Shown here: one piece after another, positions 50,155-58,376 of the stretch
Position numbering within the stretch: the stretch's first letter is position 1
Layout: every line of letters begins with the position of its first letter
Assembly (NCBI RefSeq): GCF_902779965.1
Contig: NZ_CACZDK010000008.1
Span: 1-64,000, forward strand
Reading direction: 5' to 3'
Source: Fibrobacter succinogenes
GTDB taxonomy: Bacteria > Fibrobacterota > Fibrobacteria > Fibrobacterales > Fibrobacteraceae
Length of the DNA stretch: 64,000 nucleotides
Notes under the pieces: generated by a model
What the model saw: the letters and a program-made list of their open reading frames with translations, nothing else
What the model was told of the DNA's origin: nothing
The model's database searches: none
Position numbers and translations under genes: made by a program

Positions 50155-51735
50155 ATGAAGTGTACCGCTTTAGCCGTGAGTTTACTATTGTGCTCGGGCG
50201 TATCGTTTGCCAAAAAGTCGGATGTTCCGGCGGGCCCGTTCCAGATGGGAACGGCGCTAAAGCAGGTGGCTTCGATTCCCATGGTAACTGCAGAAATTTC
50301 GGCGTTCATGCCCGAAAAGAACTTGCTGTTTGTGGTCGGTGGTGAAAATGTCTTGGAAATTGTGGATTTGGCTGATCCACTGAACCCTAAAAAACTGAAC
50401 GATATCAAGTTGCCGGGTGGCGCCTCAAGCGTGACGGTGCACGGAGACCTCGTGGCCGTAAGTCTTTTAAATAATCCTGAATGGAAAAAAGGCCATGTGC
50501 AGGTGATGCGCTACAACAAGAAACTTGAAGTTCTGGGTTTGCATGAACTCTGTTACATGCCTGACATGATTACGTTTACGCCGGATGGAAAGAATTTGCT
50601 TGTCGCTTGTGAAGGTTCTCCTGACGAGACGTTCTCTGAAGACCCGGAAGGTGGCATTGGCGTTTTGACGATTGCGGGTGTTAATGCACCTACGAATGCG
50701 GCAGACTTTGCGAAAGCTTGGAAAAAGCCGCAAAAAACGGTAGTGGGTTTTAATGGGCTTGACTCGCTCGCGTTGATGGCAAAGGGTGTCCGCAAGACTG
50801 GAGTGAAAAGCTTTGTCCAGTCGCTAGAACCGGAATACATTACGGTTTCTGGTGATTCTAAAACCGCGTGGATTAGTTTGCAAGAAAATAATGCTCTTGT
50901 GAAGTTTGACGTGGCCGCAAAGAAAATAATGGATGTGTACCCGCTCGGTTATGTGGACCATTCTGTGTTGGGTAACGGGCTTGATGTCAAGAAGAATAAG
51001 GCTATTGAAATTAAGAATTATCCATTGCGTGGCTTGCGCCAGCCGGATGGAATTTCATCGTTCTCGGTAAACAACAAGACGTTTGTCGTGACGGCGAATG
51101 AAGGCGCTCCAGTCAATGATTACAAGGCTTGGACCGATGTGACCACTCCGATGATGCTTTCGCAGCAGGGCGTGCTTGACCCGGATGTGTTTACGGCGAG
51201 TGTGCTGGAGGACCTGAAAAATGTGACTGTGAGCAGTTTGGAACGTTGCGATGTTGCTCCCGATAAGACTGCCAATGGCAAGTGTCCTTACATGTATTCT
51301 TTTGGATCGCGTTCCATTAGCATTTTTGATGGTGCAACTGGGCATTTGATGTGGGATTCCGGTGACGTTTTTGAACAAACGATGGCCAAGGTTGCTCCGG
51401 ATTACTTTAACTGGAATTCTAAGAAAGGTAAAGTCAAGATGGACGCTCGCAGCGAAGATAAAGGCTGCGAACCGGAAAATGTGACGACGGGTGTCGTTGG
51501 CGAAAAACGTTATGTATTTGCGGGTCTTGAACGCACGAGCGCTGTGGCCGTGTTCGATATTACGGGTGTTGAAAAAGGGAATGCCCCGAAAATTGTGGAT
51601 TTTTATTTGAACCCGAAAGACCGCGGCCCCGAAGGCATATTGTTTATTCCTGCCGAAAAGAGCCCGAACGGCGAACCGCTCTTGATTGTTGGCTACGAGT
51701 ACAGCAAAACCCTCGCGGTGTACGCTGTGAAGTAA
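50155..51735 (+). CDS. Secreted beta-propeller protein (choice-of-anchor I-like)
   Basis: The 526-residue protein has a signal peptide (MKCTALAVSLLLCSGVSFA) and repeated propeller-like motifs: AFMPEKNLLFVVGGENVLEIVDLADPLNPKKL, AVSLLNNPEWKKGHVQV, YMPDMITFTPDGKNLLVACEGSPDE, PEYITVSGDSKTAWISLQENNALVKFD, LRQPDGISSFSV, VTANEGAP, SFGSRSISIFDG, GPEGILFIPAEKSPNGEPLLIVGYEYS. This order matches the choice-of-anchor I group related to secreted phosphodiesterase or phosphatase modules. No catalytic module is attached. A longer in-frame start at 50095 lies in the previous gene. Confidence 0.85.
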   Translation: MKCTALAVSLLLCSGVSFAKKSDVPAGPFQMGTALKQVASIPMVTAEISAFMPEKNLLFVVGGENVLEIVDLADPLNPKKLNDIKLPGGASSVTVHGDLVAVSLLNNPEWKKGHVQVMRYNKKLEVLGLHELCYMPDMITFTPDGKNLLVACEGSPDETFSEDPEGGIGVLTIAGVNAPTNAADFAKAWKKPQKTVVGFNGLDSLALMAKGVRKTGVKSFVQSLEPEYITVSGDSKTAWISLQENNALVKFDVAAKKIMDVYPLGYVDHSVLGNGLDVKKNKAIEIKNYPLRGLRQPDGISSFSVNNKTFVVTANEGAPVNDYKAWTDVTTPMMLSQQGVLDPDVFTASVLEDLKNVTVSSLERCDVAPDKTANGKCPYMYSFGSRSISIFDGATGHLMWDSGDVFEQTMAKVAPDYFNWNSKKGKVKMDARSEDKGCEPENVTTGVVGEKRYVFAGLERTSAVAVFDITGVEKGNAPKIVDFYLNPKDRGPEGILFIPAEKSPNGEPLLIVGYEYSKTLAVYAVK

Positions 51736-51844
51736 CTTCTTAGTGTTACAGTAAATTTTAGGTGCTGTAATATTATTAAATGGATTAGCGTTTTTTATTA
51801 CAAAAAGCGTCGGCCAAGGTATTTTCTTCGCAGTAGCGCGCAAA

Positions 51845-51980
51845 ACGAGTGTTGCGACGGGCTGCTTGCAAACCGGCATAACCGAGTGAAGCCGCTGACG
51901 CCGTAGGCGTCAAAAGCATCAAAGGCGAATGCTGCGGTTGCACTTGTGCAAACATAGCTGAGCCGTAATTGCTGATGCTT
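51845..51980 (+). repeat. Two tandem variable-stem hairpin units
   Basis: Unit 1: ACGAGTGTTGCG, a disturbed stem, CATAACCGAG, then GACGCC-GTA-GGCGTC. Unit 2: AGGCGAATGCTGCGG, hairpin TTGCAC-TT-GTGCAA, CATAGCTGAGCCGTAAT. They fill the gap between the propeller gene and hrpB. Confidence 0.7.
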
Positions 51981-51984
51981 GAAA

Positions 51985-54630
51985 TTACATGATTTTTTCA
52001 GGCCACGGGTGCTTTGGGTATCTTCCGCGTAATTCCTTACGGACTTCAGCGTAGGTGTTTTGCCAGAAACTCGTGAGGTCCCATGTTTTTTGTATCGTGC
52101 GGAAGTTCGGCGCTAGAATGTCGTAACGCACTTTGAGCTTTCCGTCGGCGATTTTGTGTTCTCCGCGGAGTTGCATAAAATCTTCGATGCGCGCGGAAAT
52201 TTCAACGAGAACTCCATCTGCGCTTTGTACAATTTTACCGCTGCTCTGTTCGTCGGCGGTAGCGACTGCTTGGTAGCTGTAGCGGGCGCGTTTGCCGTTG
52301 GGGAGAACGTAGTGATCGGGGAACGTCTTTTGCAGCCAAGCTAACATGGACTTTCCGAAGTAATCTTCGACAATGTTTCTGTAACGATCTTCGTTGATGT
52401 CGCGCAGCAAAAAGATTCCGTCGGTAAGCTCGTTGAAAATGAGTTCCATGTCTTCGTCGTTGAATTCCGGGAGACCGTATTCCGGATAAAGCTTTGCGGC
52501 AAGGCGCATCTTGATAAGAAGTGTCTGCAAATTTTCCGTGAGGTAGCGGCCTGTCCAATTTTCTTTTTCGAGCTTGTCGCGCCAGGCATCGACCGTGAAC
52601 TCTTTGAGATTTTCAAGAACTTTGGACGATGCTTCTTGTGGGAGAATTTCTTTGCGGCTTGTTTCGCGCACATCGCCGTTGGGGCTTTCGTTTTCGTGAA
52701 TCTCGATGCCGATAAAGCGTTCTTGACCGCTGCGCCACAGCAGTTCGTAGCGAATGATTTCGCTATCGCCGCCGAGCAATTCTTTTGGAATGGGGGCATA
52801 AAGGTTTACGCGCAATTCGGACTTGGTACCTGCTTCGGTGCGGAGCATCGAAAGCGCGAGTATCGCGTAAGGGGGCTCGGCCACCTGTAGGCGGATGGTG
52901 TTGCCGTTGCTTAATTTGTAAACATTACCGCTTGGTGTTGCAAGAGCATCGGGGAAAGCGGCGAGAAGGCTTTGGGCTATGAGGTGTGAGGTCGGAGCTT
53001 CGCTCTTTTGTGGAGCGCAATGACGTCGATTGTCATGCCTGTCGTTCGCCGTAGGCGAAGCTATCTTATCCCGATAATCTCTCAATTGCTTTAGCGTAAA
53101 TGAGACTTCGCGCGGAGCATTTATTGCTTTTGAAAGTGTGTCCTTGGCGAGCGTGAGCAAGTCCAATGAAATTTTAGATTTTTGAACAAACTCGGTTCCC
53201 GAGTGGATCCATGCCATAGCAGCGAGGAGTAAGTCGGGGAGGTCTGCGGCGCTGTTTGCTTTTGCCAAAATCAATGCAAGTGGAATGTTTGAAATAGGCG
53301 TTTGGATGGCGCGTTTGCCGAGATTCGTGATACGCCCGTCAATGAGCATGCCGAATTTTTCGAGCATTGCTATGGCGGTCTTTTCGCGCGCTTCAGGAAT
53401 CGCCGTGGGCAATGTGATGGATTCTATCGCTTCACCTTGTTCCGCTCTAGAATAACTTTTTGCTGTTGTCTTTTCTATATCAACACTTGTCATGCCCGAC
53501 TTGATCGGGCATCTCCTCTCGTCTACTTCCAGCGCTGCTTTTTGCAGTATGAGTTCCGAGGGCTCGATTTGCAATACTTCGGGCACAATCCCTTGCGGCA
53601 TGTGCTTCTCGGTATCTTCAGTCCAAAGGCGAATGGCGCAGCCGTTTTGCGTACGGCCACTGCGACCGCTGCGCTGGATGGCGTTTTGCAACGAAATTGG
53701 CAGTGTGCGCAAGACGTTTACTTTTTTGCTGTCGTCGTATTCGTTCACGCGCTCGATACCGCTATCGACAACGCCTGTCACGTTTGGCACTGTAATAGAA
53801 GTTTCTGCGATGTTGGTTGTAAAGATAACGCGAGGGCGTTCTGTTTCTTCGAAAATGCGGTCTTGCGTTTCACGATCTTGACCGCCGTAGAGCTCAAGGA
53901 ACTCCGCGACATTGTCGCCAAGCGCCTCGCTTGCGGCGGTGTGGCAACGTGCAATTTCAGCTTTACCCGGCAAGAATACGAGCGTCGTTTGCCAAATGTT
54001 ATTGCGGTACAATGTGCGTAATGCACGCACGACTTCGCTTTCGATTCCTTGGCCTGCGGCAATGTTTATGCCGGCGGCGGGCTTCTGGTGCAGAATTTGT
54101 ACAGGATAAAGCGGGTGCCCGAGCTGCAAGCATTTTACGCCAAGCGCGGCTTCGAGTTCATTGCGGTTCAATGCCGCCGACATCACTGCGATTCGCGGCA
54201 TATTCGCATTTCCCGTCAAATACGCAAACAGCAAATCCATGTCAGCACGGCGCTCGTGGTATTCGTCAAACACCACCCAATCGGCGTTTAGCTTTCCATG
54301 CAAAAGTTCCTGCAAAAAGTTACCGTACGTCTGGAATAAAATTCTTGTTTCGCTTGATTTGCAACTGTCTTGCCTGAACTGGTAACCGACTGTTTTGCCG
54401 CACGGTTCGTTGTGCAATTTCGCTGAGTATTGGGCGAGGGCCAGAGCTGCAATTCGTCTTGGCTGCAAAACAACAATGCGCCCGCTAAAGCGTTTGCTCA
54501 AGAACCACGGAATGTACAAAGATTTACCGCTACCGGTAGGCGCTTCGATAAGCAAATTCCGCGACGTTTCGATGGCGTGGACAAGCTTGTCTTCTTCTTC
54601 GGCTATAGCTAAATCTTTGTACGTGCGCAT
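51985..54630 (-). CDS. hrpB: ATP-dependent helicase HrpB
   Basis: HrpB is a DEAH-like superfamily 2 helicase of uncertain physiological role. The 881-residue protein has Walker A LIEAPTGSGKSLYIPWF, motif II FDEYHERRADMD (DEYH for DEFH), motif III MSAAL, motif VI QRSGRSGRTQNGCAIRLW and the HrpB C-terminal domain ending RGRYPKHPWPEKIM. Two stretches look like in-frame insertions of dispersed repeats: about residues 370-385 (CPIKSGMTSVD, from a TCATGCCCG hairpin) and about 520-552 (ANDRHDNRRHCAPQKSEAPTS, from a GCTATGAGGTGTGAGGTCGGAGC element). It is longer than the usual about 820 residues, as these insertions would explain. The start is MRTYKDLAIAEEED. Confidence 0.93.
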   Translation of the reverse strand: MRTYKDLAIAEEEDKLVHAIETSRNLLIEAPTGSGKSLYIPWFLSKRFSGRIVVLQPRRIAALALAQYSAKLHNEPCGKTVGYQFRQDSCKSSETRILFQTYGNFLQELLHGKLNADWVVFDEYHERRADMDLLFAYLTGNANMPRIAVMSAALNRNELEAALGVKCLQLGHPLYPVQILHQKPAAGINIAAGQGIESEVVRALRTLYRNNIWQTTLVFLPGKAEIARCHTAASEALGDNVAEFLELYGGQDRETQDRIFEETERPRVIFTTNIAETSITVPNVTGVVDSGIERVNEYDDSKKVNVLRTLPISLQNAIQRSGRSGRTQNGCAIRLWTEDTEKHMPQGIVPEVLQIEPSELILQKAALEVDERRCPIKSGMTSVDIEKTTAKSYSRAEQGEAIESITLPTAIPEAREKTAIAMLEKFGMLIDGRITNLGKRAIQTPISNIPLALILAKANSAADLPDLLLAAMAWIHSGTEFVQKSKISLDLLTLAKDTLSKAINAPREVSFTLKQLRDYRDKIASPTANDRHDNRRHCAPQKSEAPTSHLIAQSLLAAFPDALATPSGNVYKLSNGNTIRLQVAEPPYAILALSMLRTEAGTKSELRVNLYAPIPKELLGGDSEIIRYELLWRSGQERFIGIEIHENESPNGDVRETSRKEILPQEASSKVLENLKEFTVDAWRDKLEKENWTGRYLTENLQTLLIKMRLAAKLYPEYGLPEFNDEDMELIFNELTDGIFLLRDINEDRYRNIVEDYFGKSMLAWLQKTFPDHYVLPNGKRARYSYQAVATADEQSSGKIVQSADGVLVEISARIEDFMQLRGEHKIADGKLKVRYDILAPNFRTIQKTWDLTSFWQNTYAEVRKELRGRYPKHPWPEKIM
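52973..53070. repeat. Dispersed repeat inserted in frame inside hrpB
   Basis: GGGCTATGAGGTGTGAGGTCGGAGC...GTGGAGC and GTCATGCCTG...CGCCGTAGGCG match words of the intergenic blocks at 41287, 47060 and 51890. The hrpB frame passes through without a stop, adding about 30 residues not typical of the family. Confidence 0.6.
53488..53530. repeat. TCATGCCCGACTTGATCGGGCAT hairpin inside hrpB
   Basis: A perfect ATGCCCGA...TCGGGCAT hairpin followed by CTCTCGTCTACTTCC, a heptamer-type tail, in a region of hrpB that is not conserved in the family. Confidence 0.65.
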
Positions 54631-54747
54631 TGGGCGTGTCTCTTGTTGTGTCTTTTTAAAAAACAGACCCCGGTACAATGGACCGGGGCATATAAAAGAA
54701 AGTGACTGGATCCTTTGCGGCTTTGCCTCTCAAGATGCTGTCGCATC

Positions 54748-54778
54748 ACTTCCGACAGTCTACTGTCTACTTCCTACT
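54748..54778. repeat. Heptanucleotide array
   Basis: CCGACAG, TCTACTG, TCTACTT, CCTACTA in period 7, between two minus-strand genes. Confidence 0.6.
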
Positions 54779-55241
54779 AAGCTCTTGGGTATCTCAGTTT
54801 TTCGCCGGTAGCTTCGTCAATGTAGGGGTGCTTGCCTTCGCGGTACTTCTGGTTGATGACCAAGTTCTGGAGCCTTCTCTTGATGCCAGCTTCGGTCTTG
54901 CAGAAGAAGAACACGACTTTATTCGTTCCCGGCACCTGGAACACAGCGAGCTTGAACTTTTGCGAAACCGCGCGACGGAAAAATTTAACGTCTTCCTTTT
55001 TGGGAATCACCTGATCGCTGCCCGGCTTGATTTCGCAAATCATGTCGGCGTCGGCGAGCAATGCCTTGGACTTCTGCTGGAGGGCGAGGAAGTTCGGCTC
55101 GGTGCTCTTGCGGATGTTTTCCATGTTGAAGGGGCTTCTGGCCTTCAAACCTTTAAGGAATCCGCGGAGAACAAAGAATAAAAGAATGACCACGACCAGA
55201 ACAACAAGGTATGGCCAATAGTTTGCGAGAAAGTCTAACAT
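54777..55241 (-). CDS. Membrane-anchored soluble-domain protein, unknown function
   Basis: The 154-residue protein has an N-terminal membrane segment (YWPYLVVLVVVILLFFVLRGF) and a charged cytoplasmic domain with KSKALLADADMICEIKPGSDQVIPKKEDVKFFRR, FKLAVFQVPGTNKVVFFFCKTEAG and INQKYREGKHPYIDEATGEKLRYPRA. The pattern is faintly like DUF2726-type nuclease-related folds, but no catalytic set is clear. GAGGTGATT precedes ATG 55241. It lies upstream of hrpB in the same direction, 147 bp away, with repeats between. Confidence 0.7.
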   Translation of the reverse strand: MLDFLANYWPYLVVLVVVILLFFVLRGFLKGLKARSPFNMENIRKSTEPNFLALQQKSKALLADADMICEIKPGSDQVIPKKEDVKFFRRAVSQKFKLAVFQVPGTNKVVFFFCKTEAGIKRRLQNLVINQKYREGKHPYIDEATGEKLRYPRA

Positions 55242-55345
55242 AATCACCTCAGTTTAGTGAACCAAATATAACAATTTTTCAAAGTCCCGTTGAAATCGCT
55301 AAATAATCCCTTGTTTTTTCTATATTGGGGAGAGTGATAGATTTT

Positions 55346-56677
55346 ATGAAAATAATCGGTTTTGCTTTTTTGTTTTCTGCGGCGCTTGCTTTTGCGGGGC
55401 AGAATTCTGGTGATTCTGTTGCTGTTGGTTGTGCCAGCGGAGCAAAAATAGAATCCATTGATTTGGATGGGCTAAAGTACACAAAGCCGCATGTCGTATG
55501 GCGTGAACTCTCCCACAAGGTGGGTGGCGTTTTTTCGCAGGAAACTTTTGAAGCAGAAAAGCTTCGCTTGCAAGATCTCGACCTGTTTACCGAAATATCC
55601 GTTTCTTGCGACGTCGATTCTTTGACTTCGTTACACTCCGCTCCGAATGACACTCTCTCGTCTCTCGTCTCTCGTCTCTCGTCTAAATTAACCTACCACT
55701 TCAAGGAAATCTTCCGCTGGATACCTTCGCCAGATAGTAAAACGACCGATCGCGATGGGCTTATGCTTGGGCTTGCTCTTGCGAATCTGAATGTGCTTGG
55801 CGAAGACATTCGTGCCGAGGTGCATTACCGCACTGCGGTTGATCCGATTTTTGAAAAGAACGAGTACGCCTTTTATGCAAGTTCACCTTATTTGTTCGAT
55901 GTACCGCTAGGGTGGAATATTGATTTTACAAGAACGGACAGTTGGGATGATCTCCGTAAATTTAAGGATGCTTGTTGGCTACTTAGTTTAGATGTAAACT
56001 GGAAATTGATTCCCCATTTTTCAGTTCTCGGAAAAATTGTTTATCGCTATCTTGAAGGTGGTCCCGGATTCCTGCCAGAAATTGGAATTGGCGCAGCTGT
56101 TGATTATCGCGATAGCGAATTGGACAGCCGCAAGGGAATTTATTTTGAAACTGCAGTGACGCATGTGGGTATTGGCGGTTCGCGTGGTGAAAATTTTGTC
56201 GAATTTTTGGAAGATGCCCGTGCCTATTATTCGTTGGGCCGCTTTGTCACAGGAGCGACTGCTTTAGTTCGCTTACGTCCTGGTGATGTGAAGCTTTATG
56301 ATTATTTCTATCATGGTGGAACAAACTCTTTCCGTGGCCTTGATGGGCCGGATGCTCAGCACTTGGGCGTTCACGAAATGCTTTTGACGCTTGAAGAGCG
56401 TTTTGTGTTGCTGGATCGTCGCTCCGCCTCGCTATGGGGTGTCAACTTCTTTTACGGAATTCAGTTGGTGGCTGGCTTTGACGGTAGCGTGCTTTGGAAC
56501 AAAGGGGCGCCTGGCTGGAAAAATTACGAAGGAGCATTTTATGGCGGTCTCCATCTTGTAATCCCGGCGCTTGATCGAATCCGCTTTGAAGTCGGCTACA
56601 GCCCAGACAAAGGTGAGCCGAAGTTTACTTGGGGGATTTCGGGCAAAACGACGACGCAACGTTGGCGTGGACGCTGA
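55346..56677 (+). CDS. Omp85/BamA-type surface antigen with one POTRA domain
   Basis: The 443-residue protein has a signal peptide (MKIIGFAFLFSAALAFA), one POTRA-like domain (IESIDLDGLKYTKPHVVWRELSHKVGGVFSQETFEAEKLRLQDLDLFTEISVSCDV) and a 16-strand-type Omp85 barrel with the FRG-like loop YHGGTNSFRGLDGPD and a C-terminal strand. Members insert or move proteins or lipids at the outer membrane. Residues about 90-115 (SLTSLHSAPNDTLSSLVSRLSS) are encoded by repeat-like DNA including four CTCTCGT units, exactly at the POTRA-barrel linker. ATG 55346 was chosen; GTG 55334 is possible. Confidence 0.85.
   Translation: MKIIGFAFLFSAALAFAGQNSGDSVAVGCASGAKIESIDLDGLKYTKPHVVWRELSHKVGGVFSQETFEAEKLRLQDLDLFTEISVSCDVDSLTSLHSAPNDTLSSLVSRLSSKLTYHFKEIFRWIPSPDSKTTDRDGLMLGLALANLNVLGEDIRAEVHYRTAVDPIFEKNEYAFYASSPYLFDVPLGWNIDFTRTDSWDDLRKFKDACWLLSLDVNWKLIPHFSVLGKIVYRYLEGGPGFLPEIGIGAAVDYRDSELDSRKGIYFETAVTHVGIGGSRGENFVEFLEDARAYYSLGRFVTGATALVRLRPGDVKLYDYFYHGGTNSFRGLDGPDAQHLGVHEMLLTLEERFVLLDRRSASLWGVNFFYGIQLVAGFDGSVLWNKGAPGWKNYEGAFYGGLHLVIPALDRIRFEVGYSPDKGEPKFTWGISGKTTTQRWRGR
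55655..55682 (+). repeat. Perfect (CTCTCGT)4 heptamer tract inside the Omp85-type gene
   Basis: Four identical 7-bp units, 28 bp in all, followed by CTAAATT. Since 7 is not a multiple of 3, gain or loss of one unit shifts the reading frame. The same CTCTCGT word appears near 25760 (minus strand) and 53511. Confidence 0.9.
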
Positions 56678-56801
56678 TAATAAGTATAATTAGTTACATC
56701 TAGGTAAATAAATCCTTTACGTTTTTTGGATAAATACTAAATTAGCACTTACAGTTGTAACAAAAAGATAATGAGGCTCGATGTGGGCCTACGGAGAACA
56801 A

Positions 56802-57392
56802 ATGGCAATTAATTATCTGGATCTTCCTATTGGACGCAAGTATCCCTATGAAGTGGATTGCGTCGTGGAAATCGGCAAAGACACGAACTTGAAGTATGAA
56901 TATGATGAACGTTTGCACGTGTTTCGTCTGGACCGTTGCCTTTTGAGTTCCATGAGCTATCCTTGCACGTACGGTTTTATCCCGAGTACCAAGGCTGACG
57001 ATGGTGACGCTTTGGATATGCTGATTTATAGCCCGGCTTCCATGATTACGGGAACGGTTTGCACATGCCGCGTCATTGGTGCGCTTGACATGACTGATGG
57101 CGGCAAGAAGGACTACAAGGTTTTGGGCGTGCCTATATTTAACCCGCGTCCGTTCTGCGATATTACCGATGTCGACCAAATGTTCCTCCGCATTACGAAG
57201 AACTTTTTCCAGAACTACAAGGAACTGGAAGGCAAGGACGTGCAGATTGGTGAATGGAAGAACGCCGCTTTTGCTCGTGAAATAGTGATTGCGGCGCACA
57301 AGGCTTATTTCCAGAATCAGGTTCAAGTGCCGGAATCCTGCTACCAGGAACCCGAACACGACGAAAAAATCACCGCTGAAGAACTAATCTAA
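56802..57392 (+). CDS. ppa: Inorganic pyrophosphatase, family I
   Basis: This soluble enzyme hydrolyses pyrophosphate to phosphate. The 196-residue protein has CTYGFIPSTKADDGDALDMLIYSP, which contains the D-G-D-x-x-D metal-binding core of family I enzymes, along with an early VDCVVEIGKDTNLKYEYDE and a late EGKDVQIGEWKNAAFAREIV. GGAGAACAA precedes the ATG at 56802. It is monocistronic and followed by a 356-bp gene-free stretch with repeats. Confidence 0.95.
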   Translation: MAINYLDLPIGRKYPYEVDCVVEIGKDTNLKYEYDERLHVFRLDRCLLSSMSYPCTYGFIPSTKADDGDALDMLIYSPASMITGTVCTCRVIGALDMTDGGKKDYKVLGVPIFNPRPFCDITDVDQMFLRITKNFFQNYKELEGKDVQIGEWKNAAFAREIVIAAHKAYFQNQVQVPESCYQEPEHDEKITAEELI

Positions 57393-57393
57393 A

Positions 57394-57590
57394 GGCGAGT
57401 GCTGCGACCGTGCTTGCACGGGTATAGCCGAGCCGCATATTAGAGAACCGCAAAGCGGTAAGTTGATATAAGCCGAGTGTTGCAAAAACGAGCTTGCTCG
57501 TTTTTATAACCGAGGCGCAATATCTAAAAAACAACGAAGTTGTTTTTTAATTTAAAGGCGAGCGACGCGAAGCGGTAAATCGATATAATA
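57394..57590 (+). repeat. Three tandem variable-stem hairpin units
   Basis: Unit 1 (57394-57470): GGCGAGTGCTGCGA, hairpin CCGTGC-TT-GCACGG, TATAGCCGAGCCGCATAT, second hairpin ACCGC-AAA-GCGGT. Unit 2 (57471-57554): GCCGAGTGTTGC, hairpin AAAAACGAGC-TT-GCTCGTTTTT, ATAACCGAGGCGCAATAT, hairpin AAAAAACAAC-GAA-GTTGTTTTTT. Unit 3 (57556-57590) is shortened: GGCGAGCGACGCGAAGCGG. Together with the next hairpins they fill most of the 356-bp gene-free gap. Confidence 0.8.
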
Positions 57591-57660
57591 CTAGCCCCCG
57601 GAGTTCGGGCTAGTTTGCTGTGGATAATTTACCTCGGCCTTGTGCCGGGGTTTGTTTTAT
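57591..57660. terminator. Two hairpins, possible terminators
   Basis: CTAGCCC-CCGGAGTTC-GGGCTAG followed by TTTG, and ACCTCGGC-CTTGT-GCCGGGGT followed by TTGTTTT. They may end transcription from ppa. The remaining bases to 57748 are A+T-rich and probably hold the promoter of the next gene. Confidence 0.55.
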
Positions 57661-57748
57661 TGTGAAAATATTTTGGGAAAAGATGGTTTTGTAATAAAAT
57701 ATTTAATATATTGTTTTCGATGTAACATTTAAAGTATAATGAGGTCAT

Positions 57749-58216
57749 ATGAATAAGCTTATGCTTACCTGCGCTATGTCGCTGATGCTGCTTAGCACAT
57801 CTGCTTTGGCATTGACGATTAACGTTGAACCCAAGAAGGATGAACGCTCCCGCGCTCTTCCTTCGCCTCCTTCTCCGGTAAAGCCTATGGTCACCTGCAA
57901 GTTTGCTGAACCGAAGTGCGACAGTCACGACAGAATTCATGCAGAACGTTACGACAACGATCAGAAAATGTATAGCCGTGGCGAATGCTATCGTGGTGAA
58001 AAGGAACGTAAGTTCGATTTCTATTGCACTAACGGCGAAGTTTGGATGCAGATTGATTACCGTCGCGACCGCGCTGACCGTATCGAATGCATGGACCCGA
58101 AGCGTCATAAGTACTTTGTCGCTCGCAGTGTTCGCGAATGCGAAGACCTCCATGCTGATTACAACCGTCCGGAACCGCCGCGTAAAAAGCATCATCATCG
58201 TAACTACCGCGACTAA
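57749..58216 (+). CDS. Small secreted Cys- and His-rich protein, unknown function
   Basis: The 155-residue protein has a signal peptide (MNKLMLTCAMSLMLLSTSALA). The mature part carries Cys at TCKFAEPKCDSHD, GECYRGE, YCTNGE, IECMD and RECED, allowing about three disulfides, and a basic His-rich end (RKKHHHRNYRD). GAGGTCAT precedes the ATG. No family is recognised. The His tail could bind metal, which is speculative. Confidence 0.75.
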   Translation: MNKLMLTCAMSLMLLSTSALALTINVEPKKDERSRALPSPPSPVKPMVTCKFAEPKCDSHDRIHAERYDNDQKMYSRGECYRGEKERKFDFYCTNGEVWMQIDYRRDRADRIECMDPKRHKYFVARSVRECEDLHADYNRPEPPRKKHHHRNYRD

Positions 58217-58255
58217 GTCTTAAAAATGGCGAGCTTTCGCTCGCGTAGTTAACGA

Positions 58256-58288
58256 AAAACCGCAGCTGTTTGCTGCGGCTTTTCTTTT
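58256..58288 (+). terminator. Terminator after the small secreted protein gene
   Basis: AAAACCGCAGC-TGTTT-GCTGCGGCTTTT followed by CTTTTTA. Confidence 0.85.
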
Positions 58289-58337
58289 TAATGGAAATCC
58301 CGGCTCAGGGCCGGGAATGTCGATAATCATAAATGTC

Positions 58338-58366
58338 ATTCTATTGCCTCGAAGAGGCAATAGAAT
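58338..58366. terminator. 13-bp perfect inverted repeat between convergent genes
   Basis: ATTCTATTGCCTC-GAA-GAGGCAATAGAAT, headed by TGTC and followed by CCATGAATTTTTAA. It may be the galE terminator, and it belongs to the TCATTC...GAATCC repeat type. Confidence 0.65.
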
Positions 58367-58376
58367 CCATGAATTT

